From Sedimenticola selenatireducens DSM 17993 (lineage in GTDB: Bacteria; Pseudomonadota; Gammaproteobacteria; Chromatiales; Chromatiaceae), in NCBI RefSeq assembly GCF_000428045.1, contig NZ_KE386616.1, positions 31,942 to 83,599 on the forward strand: a stretch of DNA of 51,658 nt, read 5' to 3'. Below, in pieces: positions 43,848 through 51,658 of the stretch. Under the pieces are notes generated by a model, which saw only the letters and a program-made list of their open reading frames with translations, did no database searches and was not told the origin of the DNA. Made by a program: the position numbers and the translations under genes. Each line of letters begins with the position of its first letter. Positions within the stretch are counted from its first letter, which is position 1.

Positions 43848-44180
43848 GTCAGCTCCTTTCAGGGTTTTTAGGTCTGGGCCACAGGGACATTATTACCGAT
43901 TTTGGAGTGGCCCAAAAGGCAGGTGATGGAATCATCCAAGGCCTGGAGCTGGTGACCGTTGGATGGGCATCCTATCATGGTTTGTGGTACATTATTCGCG
44001 TCCATATTTTTTGAATCAATGCCAGAACAATCTGTGCGGGGGTCAAGATTCTGATGTGTTTTGACTGATTATTTATTCATGAAGACTGGCCTGAAGATCC
44101 TGCCAGTGATCTTGCTGCAGTCGATTTTTTTAGTCGCGGGCAAATCCAGTTAACCAATACCGATTGATGGAATAAGTGAC
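43848..44180. promoter_or_regulatory. Divergent promoter region, NapA-type and usp genes
   Basis: A 333-bp intergenic region between two diverging genes. It contains an inverted repeat TGGGCCAC (43875-43882) and GTGGCCCA (43907-43914) with a 24-nt spacer, within the leader of the minus-strand antiporter. No sigma factor sites are assigned with confidence. Confidence 0.35.
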
Positions 44181-45161
44181 ATGAATATATTTAAAGATAT
44201 TCTTTGTGTAGTGGACATCAGAGAAGATTGCGCGGCTGCTCTGGAACGTGCTGTCACACTGGCGGAGAATAATCAGGCCAGCCTCACCGTTCTTGATGTG
44301 GTTGACCGCATTACTGCCGGTATTGGTATGCCCGATGGAGGCCCTATTTCCGCTGATCTTCAGTCCGCGATAGTAGCTGCCGACATGCAGGCGTTGGAAG
44401 AGCTGGTCGATCCTTACCGCAAACGGGTTTCGATAAAAGTAGCGGTGCGGAAGGGTACCCGTTTTATGGAAACTATTCGCCAGGTGCTCACTAACGGACA
44501 CGACCTGGTCATCAAGGTCCCCGAAAAGCTGGATTGGTTTGATCGGTTATTCGGCTGTGATGATATGAACCTGTTACGTGAGTGTCCGTGTCCGGTTTGG
44601 GTGGTCAAACCTCAGATTAAAAAGTCCTATCGCGTCATTCTGGCGGCGGTCGATACCGACGACGGATATCCTCGGGCAGAACTGAGTTCACGCGATGCGG
44701 TGAACCGGGAAATTCTTGAAATTGCGTGTTCACTTGCGCTGTCCGATTTTGCCGAGTTGCATGTTGTGCATGCCTGGCAAGCAATCGGCGAGAGCGCTAT
44801 GCGCGGTGCGCTTATGCATACACCAGAAATAAAGATTATTAACTATGTAGAGCAAGTCAGGCGTCAGCGTGAAATTAAATTGAATAGGGTTGTGCACGAG
44901 GTTACCAGCCAATTGGGAAAGGGGGCTGCTGAATATCTCAATCCCCAGATCCATCTAATAAAGGGAGGGGCCCGTAAAGAGATTCCTGAACTGGCAGAAC
45001 AGTTGAAGGCTGATGTTATTGTTATGGGAACCGTCGCGCGCACGGGTGTCCCGGGGTTCATCATGGGCAACACCGCCGAGACGATCCTGAATCAGATCAA
45101 TTGTTCGGTGCTTGCCATCAAACCGTCCGAGTTTAAAACACCGGTTACACTGGAGGATTGA
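44181..45161 (+). CDS. Tandem universal stress protein (UspE-like)
   Basis: A 326-residue protein of two Usp domains. The second has GTVARTGVPGFIMGNTAETIL, the nucleotide-binding G-x2-(G/A)-x9-G-N variant, where the second Gly is Ala. The first domain has FDRLFGCDDMNLLRECPCPVWVVKP, parallel to the RVKNILFGGTDMQLFRMCPKPIWAFKP segment of the minus-strand paralogue. It precedes a Kef-type gene by 165 bp on the same strand. Confidence 0.88.
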   Translation: MNIFKDILCVVDIREDCAAALERAVTLAENNQASLTVLDVVDRITAGIGMPDGGPISADLQSAIVAADMQALEELVDPYRKRVSIKVAVRKGTRFMETIRQVLTNGHDLVIKVPEKLDWFDRLFGCDDMNLLRECPCPVWVVKPQIKKSYRVILAAVDTDDGYPRAELSSRDAVNREILEIACSLALSDFAELHVVHAWQAIGESAMRGALMHTPEIKIINYVEQVRRQREIKLNRVVHEVTSQLGKGAAEYLNPQIHLIKGGARKEIPELAEQLKADVIVMGTVARTGVPGFIMGNTAETILNQINCSVLAIKPSEFKTPVTLED

Positions 45162-45326
45162 ATAGCGATACCCATCCTTGAAAAAGGCGTTCGTTCATGT
45201 TGCTTGGGTGAAGCTCTTTTCGATACGGAACGATATTCGTGATCCTCATTGGTGCGCAATTGTGTCATCCACCGGGTGAGTCCTGCCCGAATCGCACCTG
45301 CTTTCTATTGTTAAGGAGTATTCAGC

Positions 45327-47036
45327 ATGATGGATAATCTTGCACAAATCCTCATGCTTCTGGGGGTTGCGGTTGCCGTTGCCGTCACATTTCAACGTCT
45401 GCATATTCCAACCAGCCTCGGGTACCTACTGGTAGGATTGATTCTCGGACCGCATACCATTGGGCCCGTGGTCCATGTGCCGGAGTTTAAAGCGCTGGCC
45501 GAGTTTGGTGTGGTATTCCTGCTGTTCACGATTGGCCTCAATTACTCGTTACCCCAGTTGCACAGTCTACGCAACCAGGTTCTCGGACTTGGGACAGCGC
45601 AGGTCGTATTCACCACGCTGGTGGTCGGTGCGGTCGTCTGGCTGGCTGGGTTCCCGGTCACTGTGGCGTTTGTGATAGGCGCGGTGTTTGCCCAGTCATC
45701 ATCCACTATTATTGGTAATCAATTGACAGAGCAGGGCGAGGAAAACAGCACCCACGGCAGGCTTGGACTAGCCATGTCCGTTTTTCAGGATGTCACGGCT
45801 GTCCCTTTTCTGGTGGTCATACCCGTGCTGGGCATGGCGGTTGGTATAGATGTATTGGCAGGTGCCCTTGGATGGGCCGTAATAAAAGCGCTGACGGCAT
45901 TTGTACTGGTATTTGTTGTTGGACGCTGGTTGCTACGACCGTTTTTTCATCTGGTTACCAAACATCGAACGGCTGAGGTATTCACACTGGCAGTACTGCT
46001 GGTTGCCTTGCTTGCGGCCTGGGCAACAAACAGTCTTGGTCTGTCGTTGGCATTTGGCGCCTTTATTGCCGGTATGATGCTGGGTGAGACAGAGTTTCGG
46101 CACCAGGTGGAATCGAGCATACGCCCATTTCGCGATGTGCTGCTTGGGCTGTTTTTTGTTGGCATCGGTATGATGATCGACCCAACAGCCATACCGGGTA
46201 TTTGGCATTGGGCCTTGATGGGCATGCTGCTCATATTGATCAGCAAGATTTTGATCGTCGCCGCGATGGTGCGTAAGAGTGGTATCGATATTTTGGCCAC
46301 TTGGCGTACGGCGCTATTATTGGCGGTCGGCGGTGAGTTTGGTTTTGCCCTTCTTGCGATTTCAATTGATGCCGGCGTGATTGATGTGCATATTGGTCAG
46401 ATAGCACTTACTTCTGTTCTTTTTTCAATGGTTGCGGGTTCGTTGCTGATCAAGTTCAATCATGCCATTGCCGGTAGGCTGGCCGGGCCTCAGCTTGGCA
46501 AGACACAAGGTGTAGCTGATTCACTATTGGGGGTATCCAAACCGCAAGTACTGATCGGTGGTTACGGGCGGGTGGGACATACAATAGCCGTGCTGCTGCA
46601 GTCGAGTGGTGTTTCGTTTGTGGCTTTTGATACCGATCCAAAACGGGTGGCACAGGGGCGGGCTGATGGCCATCCGGTAGTGTATGGTGATATTTCTGAT
46701 CCTGAACTGCTGGCTGTTGCCCATGTGGAACATGCCTCACTGGTGGTGATTACCGTTGATCAGCCATCTACTGCATTACGGGCAATCTCAGTGCTGCGCA
46801 ATAGTTGCCCCCAAGTACCGGTCATTGCGCGGGCACGTGATCTAGAGACCAGTACCCAACTTATTGATGCCGGTGCTACCCACGCCTATCCGGAAGCTAT
46901 TGAAGCGAGCTTGCGTCTGGGCGCGATCGCGCTGCAAGTGCTGCAAATTCCAGATAAGGATGTTGATCTGATAATTCAGGGTGTGCGGGATTGGGATTAT
47001 GACCCTGTACTGGAAGATGATCAGGAGAAATCCTGA
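45327..47036 (+). CDS. Kef/YbaL-type K+/H+ antiporter with RCK_N domain
   Basis: A 569-residue CPA2 protein behind AAGGAG. It has about 12 helices with QDVTAVPFL as transport motif and a C-terminal RCK_N domain (GGYGRVGHTIAVLL, AFDTDPKRV). The RCK half strongly resembles that of the gene at 38274, while the membrane half is more distant. Its last 16 bp overlap the convergent PP0621-like gene. The role is K+/H+ exchange, probably gated by NAD(H) or another nucleotide at the RCK domain. Confidence 0.92.
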   Translation: MMDNLAQILMLLGVAVAVAVTFQRLHIPTSLGYLLVGLILGPHTIGPVVHVPEFKALAEFGVVFLLFTIGLNYSLPQLHSLRNQVLGLGTAQVVFTTLVVGAVVWLAGFPVTVAFVIGAVFAQSSSTIIGNQLTEQGEENSTHGRLGLAMSVFQDVTAVPFLVVIPVLGMAVGIDVLAGALGWAVIKALTAFVLVFVVGRWLLRPFFHLVTKHRTAEVFTLAVLLVALLAAWATNSLGLSLAFGAFIAGMMLGETEFRHQVESSIRPFRDVLLGLFFVGIGMMIDPTAIPGIWHWALMGMLLILISKILIVAAMVRKSGIDILATWRTALLLAVGGEFGFALLAISIDAGVIDVHIGQIALTSVLFSMVAGSLLIKFNHAIAGRLAGPQLGKTQGVADSLLGVSKPQVLIGGYGRVGHTIAVLLQSSGVSFVAFDTDPKRVAQGRADGHPVVYGDISDPELLAVAHVEHASLVVITVDQPSTALRAISVLRNSCPQVPVIARARDLETSTQLIDAGATHAYPEAIEASLRLGAIALQVLQIPDKDVDLIIQGVRDWDYDPVLEDDQEKS

Positions 47037-47275
47037 TTGTTGGCAGTACGTTCCGCCTTTTTGATCCCGCAAAAGTATCGTCCCTTTTTCTCCAGCGCCC
47101 CCTCACGGGGTATCTTCATGCCACAGGTAAAGCAGGGGACAAGTCCTTGCTCGGCCTCGCGGCGGGCCTGTTCTTTCTTCCGTTTGATCTGCTGCTGTTT
47201 CCGTATTCTGTGGTAGAGGAAGCCGATCAGAATCAGGGACAGTAAGAGCAGCAGCAGTAGAAGGGGGGCGGTCAT
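47021..47275 (-). CDS. PP0621-like membrane-anchored zinc-ribbon protein
   Basis: An 84-residue protein. One N-terminal membrane helix (LLLLLLLLSLILIGFLY) is followed by a basic Lys/Arg/Gln segment and a short zinc-binding motif CFTCGMKIPREGALEKKGRYFC. It matches the PP0621 family layout; function unknown. It follows the c'-type cytochrome gene by 30 bp on the same strand and may share its transcript. Confidence 0.78.
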   Translation of the reverse strand: MTAPLLLLLLLLSLILIGFLYHRIRKQQQIKRKKEQARREAEQGLVPCFTCGMKIPREGALEKKGRYFCGIKKAERTANNQDFS

Positions 47276-47305
47276 TGATTGGTACCTTTCTGTCTCAGCG
47301 CAGTT

Positions 47306-47773
47306 CTACTGCGGGTTGCCCATGGCTATGCGGTAGGTGGCGTGGCAGCCGACACAGTTCTGCATTAGTTCACTTAGCTGGGTCAGGGTGTGGCTACCGT
47401 CTTCCATCTGTTCGGCATCCAGTGCAAGCTGGTCAAACTTCTGGTGGGTATCCAATCCCAGTTTCTTGAACTCCATGGGGAGTTTTGCTGCCAGTGATAT
47501 CGGAACGCCGCCTTGTGCCGCCATGCCTGCGGTACGTGCGGCGCCGGCAGCCTGCGCCAGATCCTTCCTGGCGATGCCCTGGGTGATGCTCTGAAGCGTG
47601 GCAACGAAAGCACGCATCTCTGCCAGTACCAGATCCCGTTCGCTACTGTTCAACTGTATGGCGATCCGGCCGTCGCTCATCGGCTCGGTGTCACCCTGAT
47701 AAACGAATTTGTAGCCAAAAAAGGCCGCGACCAGTAGCAGGGCGGTGAGCGAGCCCCAGCAGAATTTGCACAT
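47306..47773 (-). CDS. Cytochrome c'-like periplasmic haem protein
   Basis: A 155-residue protein with an N-terminal membrane or signal segment (WGSLTALLLVAAFFGYKFVY) and a helical domain ending in CVGCHATYR. The C-terminal CxxCH of a four-helix cytochrome c' is the closest match. Such proteins bind NO or carry electrons. The start ATG 47773 has GGAGACAAAG ahead. A palindrome shared with the TetR gene lies 13 bp upstream, so repression by that TetR protein is likely. Confidence 0.78.
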   Translation of the reverse strand: MCKFCWGSLTALLLVAAFFGYKFVYQGDTEPMSDGRIAIQLNSSERDLVLAEMRAFVATLQSITQGIARKDLAQAAGAARTAGMAAQGGVPISLAAKLPMEFKKLGLDTHQKFDQLALDAEQMEDGSHTLTQLSELMQNCVGCHATYRIAMGNPQ

Positions 47774-47785
47774 CTTTGTCTCCTT

Positions 47786-47805
47786 TTGCGATTACATAAT
47801 CACAA
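47786..47805. promoter_or_regulatory. TetR operator candidate at the c'-type cytochrome gene
   Basis: TTGCGATTACATAATCACAA is a near-perfect palindrome (8-bp arms, one mismatch) and matches the site at 48421-48440 in 17 of 20 bases on the opposite strand. It lies just upstream of the cytochrome ribosome site. Confidence 0.65.
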
Positions 47806-47819
47806 TTTGGTTAACTATT

Positions 47820-48410
47820 TTAGTTTGGTCTGACGGCCCGGGAGATGAACTCCCAGAGTGGCTGTGACTCCGAGTCCAGATCGAAATCAAAATCAAACAC
47901 CGACCAGCGCATGAGCAACCCCTGGATCAGCATGACCAGGTGGCTTGCCGTGATGTCCGGGTCGAGCGAGCGGTCGAAGCAGTCGTTATCCATGCCCTCC
48001 TGCAGTAACTGAGAGACCCGGGAGGTGTAATTACGCATTACCCGCTGCACACTCTGTTTCAGTTCCGGTGATTCTATATGTAGTCTGTCCGAGAAAAGAA
48101 TTCTTGGTAATCCCTTGTTATTACTGACATATTCAAGCTGTAGCCGAATCAGCTTGCAAAGCCGCTGATCGGCCGACCCGGCACCACTGAAGCAGGGTTC
48201 CAGGGTTTGCAGCATAGTGGCGCCAGTCCGGTTAACGGCGGCAGAGAAGATCTCGTCGCGGGATTTGAAGTGCCGAAAGATGGTCGACTGGGCAATGCCC
48301 ACCTGGTCCGCGATGGCCTGGGTAGTGACCGTATTGACGCCCCGTTCGGCAGCAACCGCCAGGGCGCCCTCGATGATCTCGGCTCTTCTGGTCTCGGTCG
48401 GCTTGCCCAT
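47820..48410 (-). CDS. TetR-family transcriptional repressor
   Basis: ATG 48410 (MGKPTETRRAEIIEGALAVAAERG) gives 196 residues. A TTG at 48440 is in frame but would place the operator inside the gene. The N-terminal helix-turn-helix is VTTQAIADQVGIAQSTIFRHFKSRDEIF; the C-terminal ligand domain is helical and includes a Trp/Phe/Asp-rich end. It lies upstream of the c'-type cytochrome gene on the same strand, and both carry the same palindrome before the start codon. Ligand unknown. Confidence 0.9.
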   Translation of the reverse strand: MGKPTETRRAEIIEGALAVAAERGVNTVTTQAIADQVGIAQSTIFRHFKSRDEIFSAAVNRTGATMLQTLEPCFSGAGSADQRLCKLIRLQLEYVSNNKGLPRILFSDRLHIESPELKQSVQRVMRNYTSRVSQLLQEGMDNDCFDRSLDPDITASHLVMLIQGLLMRWSVFDFDFDLDSESQPLWEFISRAVRPN

Positions 48411-48420
48411 GCGGATTGAT

Positions 48421-48440
48421 TTGTGATTAACCAATCGCAA
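48421..48440. promoter_or_regulatory. TetR operator candidate at its own gene
   Basis: Minus-strand TTGCGATTGGTTAATCACAA, ending 10 bp before ATG 48410, is the same palindrome as at 47786-47805 apart from three central bases. Its position suggests autorepression. Confidence 0.65.
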
Positions 48441-48491
48441 ATATATCGGGCTGATGGCGGGCCGTCAATCTCGTTGGTGGGAGAACAGGTG

Positions 48492-50630
48492 TCAGGTGGT
48501 TAGTCTTCGATAGATGTCAGAAACCTTCACGGGCAGCGTGCGCACATCATCCACCACACTGTAGGCGGCGGGACCGTAGAGGTGGGGCAGGTAGTCCCGC
48601 GCCTCTTCGTCGATAGTGATGCAGTAGGGATGAATACCGGCCCGACGTGCCTCGATCAGGGCGCGTCGGGTATCCTCAATGCCGTACTGCCCCCGGTAGC
48701 TGTCGTAGTCATCTGGTTTGCCGTCGGAGAGGGTAATGAGAATACGGGTCCTGGCATCGGTGGTCTGCAGTATTTTACTCAGATGCCGGATAGCAAAGCC
48801 CATGCGGGTGTAGTCCTGGGGTTCGATACCGCTGATGCGTGCCTGGACAAGTTCATTGTAGGGCTCCTCGAAGTGCTTGATGTGGAACAGCTCGCAGCGC
48901 TTGCGGGTCATACCGGAGAAGCCATAGATGGCGTAGCGGTCGCCCAGACTCTCCAGCGCCTCGCACAGCAACAGCAGGGATTCCCGTTCGGCATCATTGA
49001 TCCAGCCCTTGGTGGAGCCGCTCATATCCACCATGAAGATGACGGCGATGTTACGCTCATTGCGCTGCATTCTGGTCAGCAGCCGGTCGGTCATCTCGAA
49101 ACCGAGATGGGCGTCCGACAGCGCTTCCACCAGGGCGTCGATATCCACATCGTCCCCTTCGGGCTGGCGTTTCAGCAGCCGGTTTTCATGACGCATCGCC
49201 TCAAAGGTCTTGCGCAGATGTTTGATCAGGCCGTGGTATTTCTCCAGGGTGCGTTCGGTGAAGTCGTCATGGCGTGGAGTGACCTCGCGCTCCCTGACGG
49301 CGCACCACTGTTTGCGGTAGTGACGGCGCTGGAAGTCCCACTCATCATAGAGGTGTGCCCCCTCTTCGTGATAGCTGCCGCGCCATACATCGTCCGCGTC
49401 CCGGGTCTGATCCTGAAGCAGGGCCGGGTCGTACTCGCCAGGCCCGGCGGGTTGCAGGTAGTCATCCGGAATATCACCCAGATCGAGCAGAATGGAGCGT
49501 TGTAACGCCTGTACCTGATCGGGCAGGGGCGCCGGCATGTCATCCAGCAGGATTTGGATATTCAGACCTTCCGGTGTAGCAGGGTCTTCCCGCTGTTGTT
49601 TGCTGAACCGGCGCTCGGACTCCTGCTCTGTTGGGCTGGTGCGCTGTAGTTCTTCCAGCAGGGTATTCAGGGACACTCTGAACCGGGCCTTCTCTTTTTC
49701 AATTCGAGCGTTCATGCAATCCTGCACGGCGTCCAGCTCCAGGGAGACCTGATGACTGTATGGGGTGTAGGGGGTGATCAGGCCACGCTGTTGTAGCGCC
49801 AGTGCAATTACATCCTCTGCCCGGGTGTCCGCTGCCGAAAGTTGTGGCAGGAGCCGCTGCCACTCCGCCGGTAGCGGCGGCTCATCAAGCGTCTGTCTGA
49901 TCTGCTCAAGTGCTCTGAATAGTCCAGGTAAAGCACGTTGCAGACAGGCTTCAAGTCGTAGCATCTCCATGGCGTGATAGAGCTGCAGGAGTTCCGGCTC
50001 TGGTGAAGATAATTGCAGCAATGGACGAAATGAGCCAAAGCGAATCTGTGCCCAGAGCAGGGCGCAGGTAACCTTGTAGTGTTGAAAGTTCTGTTCCGGG
50101 GTCGGCAGCAGTGAAAGCAGCGGCGGCAGGAACAGGGTTTCAGTGTCTGTGTAGATGCGGTCCGATGGGGCGAGTTTCAGTGGTCGTCCCGAGAGCCCCT
50201 GCAGAAAATGGCTCAGCACCCCTTCATGATCCTGCAGCAGGGCGCCGCGCGCTCGTGCCTGCTGCTGCCCGGCAAACTGCCGGTACTGTTCGATGGCCAG
50301 TAGCGCCGGGCGCAGTCCCTCGGCATCGTAACAATCCATGCTGTGAAATATCCACGCCTCAAAGATATCCGGCTCCATCAGTGCCTGGGCGTCCACCCCT
50401 TTGCAGGCGACCTGATAGCCCAGTTCAACATGGGTGCTGGCTATCCGTTGAATCCAGTTGATCAGGCGTGCCTGACGCACGCCGGGGAGTTTGGCGATGG
50501 CGGCCGCGGGCGCGGAGGTGTCGCGGAAGGAGAACTCCACCTCCAGCAGCTCATCGAGCAGTTGCCGGACTTCGGGCAGGGAGCGCGAGGCGGAGGAGGC
50601 CATCTCAGAATAGCGAGGAGGAGAGCTCAT
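48492..50630 (-). CDS. cbbO: CbbO-type von Willebrand factor A protein, Rubisco activase partner
   Basis: A 712-residue protein of the NorD/CbbO family. A long helical N-terminal part (~1-480) precedes a VWA domain (~515-710) with [14 protein letters not shown] (D-x-S-x-S), [15 protein letters not shown] and a conserved [11 protein letters not shown] segment. It overlaps the CbbQ-type gene by 26 bp, so the two are translationally linked. CbbO binds Rubisco through its VWA domain, and with CbbQ it remodels inhibited active sites. NorD of nitric oxide reductase is the close alternative; no rbcL or norB is inside the window. Confidence 0.8.
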   Translation of the reverse strand: MSSPPRYSEMASSASRSLPEVRQLLDELLEVEFSFRDTSAPAAAIAKLPGVRQARLINWIQRIASTHVELGYQVACKGVDAQALMEPDIFEAWIFHSMDCYDAEGLRPALLAIEQYRQFAGQQQARARGALLQDHEGVLSHFLQGLSGRPLKLAPSDRIYTDTETLFLPPLLSLLPTPEQNFQHYKVTCALLWAQIRFGSFRPLLQLSSPEPELLQLYHAMEMLRLEACLQRALPGLFRALEQIRQTLDEPPLPAEWQRLLPQLSAADTRAEDVIALALQQRGLITPYTPYSHQVSLELDAVQDCMNARIEKEKARFRVSLNTLLEELQRTSPTEQESERRFSKQQREDPATPEGLNIQILLDDMPAPLPDQVQALQRSILLDLGDIPDDYLQPAGPGEYDPALLQDQTRDADDVWRGSYHEEGAHLYDEWDFQRRHYRKQWCAVREREVTPRHDDFTERTLEKYHGLIKHLRKTFEAMRHENRLLKRQPEGDDVDIDALVEALSDAHLGFEMTDRLLTRMQRNERNIAVIFMVDMSGSTKGWINDAERESLLLLCEALESLGDRYAIYGFSGMTRKRCELFHIKHFEEPYNELVQARISGIEPQDYTRMGFAIRHLSKILQTTDARTRILITLSDGKPDDYDSYRGQYGIEDTRRALIEARRAGIHPYCITIDEEARDYLPHLYGPAAYSVVDDVRTLPVKVSDIYRRLTT

Positions 50631-51411
50631 TCACCGAGGCGAGCATCTCCGGGTCGTCGGTCAGGGCCTGGGCAATTGCCCCCTGACAGGCAGAGACCGG
50701 GTTGACACCGGCGGCCATCAGCTTGGCGGCGTGCACCAGCAGGCGGGTGCTGGCTCCCTCTTCGAGGCCGCTGCCCTTGAGATTGCGGGTCATGCCGGCG
50801 AATTTCACCAGGCGCCCGGCCAGTTGCCGTTCCAGGCCCGATTCACGAACCACGATCTCGGTCTCCAGTTCCGCCCCGGGATAGTCGAACTCCAGGGCGA
50901 TAAAGCGCTGTCGGGTGCTCTGTTTCAGATCCTTGAGCACGCTCTGGTAGCCGGGATTATAGGAGATGGCGATGGCAAACTCCGGATCGGCCTCGATCAG
51001 CGTGCCCAGCTTCTCGATCGGTAATACCCGCCGGTCGTCGGCCAGGGGATGGATCACTACCATGGTGTCCTTGCGCGCCTCGACAATCTCATCCAGATAA
51101 CAGATGCCACCCGCCTTGACCGCCTGGGTCAGGGGGCCGTCTATCCAGGTGGTTTCACCGCCCTTGATCAGGTAGCGTCCCACCAGATCGGAGGCGGTGA
51201 GATCATCATGGCAGGAGACGGTAATCAGCGGACGTTTGAGCCGCCATGCCATGTACTCCATGAAACGGGTCTTACCGCAACCGGTCGGTCCCTTCAGTAG
51301 CACCGGCAACTGGTTGTGATAGGCCGCTTCAAACAGCTCGATCTCATCACCAGTCGGCTGGTAATAAGGTTCATCCTCAATCCGGTACTCATCCAGTCTG
51401 AAGGTGCGCAT
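50605..51411 (-). CDS. cbbQ: CbbQ/NirQ/NorQ-family AAA+ ATPase
   Basis: A 268-residue MoxR-class AAA+ ATPase. Walker A is GPTGCGKT, Walker B GICYLDEI, and a sensor-like segment is [16 protein letters not shown]-terminal [26 protein letters not shown] and C-terminal [17 protein letters not shown] are as in CbbQ/NorQ. Such ATPases form hexamers and act with the VWA partner encoded downstream. The choice of CbbQ rather than NorQ rests on sequence feel and the autotroph-like context, since the upstream gene is beyond the window. Confidence 0.82.
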   Translation of the reverse strand: MRTFRLDEYRIEDEPYYQPTGDEIELFEAAYHNQLPVLLKGPTGCGKTRFMEYMAWRLKRPLITVSCHDDLTASDLVGRYLIKGGETTWIDGPLTQAVKAGGICYLDEIVEARKDTMVVIHPLADDRRVLPIEKLGTLIEADPEFAIAISYNPGYQSVLKDLKQSTRQRFIALEFDYPGAELETEIVVRESGLERQLAGRLVKFAGMTRNLKGSGLEEGASTRLLVHAAKLMAAGVNPVSACQGAIAQALTDDPEMLASVNELSSSLF

Positions 51412-51514
51412 CCTTGGGGTACTCCTGATTTACTGCAGTGCCCTGTAGTTTGCTGGGGAACAGAGGGGATATCAACAACCGGAAAGTAAGGATTTTTTTA
51501 TGGCGTTATAGTCG

Positions 51515-51658
51515 GTAGGTCGGATTAGCGCAGCGTAATCCGACAGGCAGGGGACAATTGGCAGCCAGAGTGTGTTAGGTCCGGGAAGCGCTTGCAGGCC
51601 ATCTATGCTGTGCATGCCCCGATGTCGGGTTACGCCCTGACGGTCTAACCCGACCTAC
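51515..51658. repeat. 144-bp inverted-repeat element (REP/MITE-like)
   Basis: The left end GTAGGTCGGATTAG and the right end CTAACCCGACCTAC are inverted repeats with one mismatch. Each end also contains an inner self-complementary part (CGGATTAGCGCAGCGTAATCCG on the left in essence, and GTCGGGTTA...TAACCCGAC on the right). This is the familiar GTAGGTCGGATTAGCG-type intergenic palindrome of many gammaproteobacteria. It carries no ORF and may continue past the window edge. Confidence 0.7.

Noticed and set aside
1-51658. CRISPR array, prophage, toxin-antitoxin or defence island
   Set aside because: No regularly spaced repeats other than the coding repeats at 1-210, no phage structural genes, and no recognisable defence genes were found on either strand.

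Overview
The window looks like chromosomal DNA from a sulfur-oxidising or otherwise chemolithoautotrophic gammaproteobacterium of the Chromatiales/Sedimenticola type. That placement is an inference from gene content: CbbQ/CbbO Rubisco activase genes, an ETHE1-like persulfide dioxygenase, a c'-type cytochrome, a lone NosD-like protein, PEP carboxylase and 3-hydroxybutyrate dehydrogenase, plus a peripheral pathway for p-cresol-type phenols ending in a benzoate-CoA ligase family enzyme. No rRNA or tRNA gene was seen.

Layout. 1-1762 is decayed accessory DNA: the tail of a Gly/Gln/Met repeat protein, a CsbD-like remnant, a small low-complexity ORF, and an IS30-type fragment abutting an IS630-type fragment. 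1763-11796 is an aromatic catabolism locus. It encodes a sensor kinase with a XylR_N/V4R-type ligand module, a sigma54-dependent response regulator, a terminator-like hairpin, two TGTCT-N7-AGACA palindromes and a GG-N10-GC sigma54 promoter. Then come pchC-like cytochrome, pchX-like Tat protein, pchF-like flavoprotein, aldehyde dehydrogenase and aryl-CoA ligase genes. 12030-12911 is an AT-rich outer-membrane protein of the MetA-pathway family, followed by a decayed stretch with a Pat-type acetyltransferase remnant.

13604-34695 is mostly housekeeping and small operons: nosD-like, hugZ-like, trmN6, ppc, phnA-like, YidB-like, DUF4332, an Lrp regulator, a structured leader before bdhA, DUF4124, DUF5522 coupled to a BtuF-like protein, two MFS transporters, VOC and ModE-like genes, a LysR-azoR-cytochrome b561-yceI group, a persulfide dioxygenase, DUF971, an HD protein and a diguanylate cyclase. 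34804-38238 is a large dCache-HAMP-PAS-PAS-GGDEF-EAL protein.

38274-47036 is an ion and stress island. Two Usp/Kef pairs, one on each strand, flank an Rnk-like gene and a NapA-type antiporter gene. 47021-48410 holds a zinc-ribbon protein, a c'-type cytochrome and a TetR regulator; the last two share a 20-bp operator-like palindrome. The window ends with cbbO and cbbQ on the minus strand and a 144-bp inverted-repeat element.

Working together, the 1763-12911 block plausibly senses a phenolic compound, activates sigma54 transcription, oxidises the methyl group in the periplasm (flavocytochrome), oxidises the aldehyde in the cytoplasm, and activates the acid as a CoA thioester. The downstream ring-reduction or ring-cleavage genes are not in this window.
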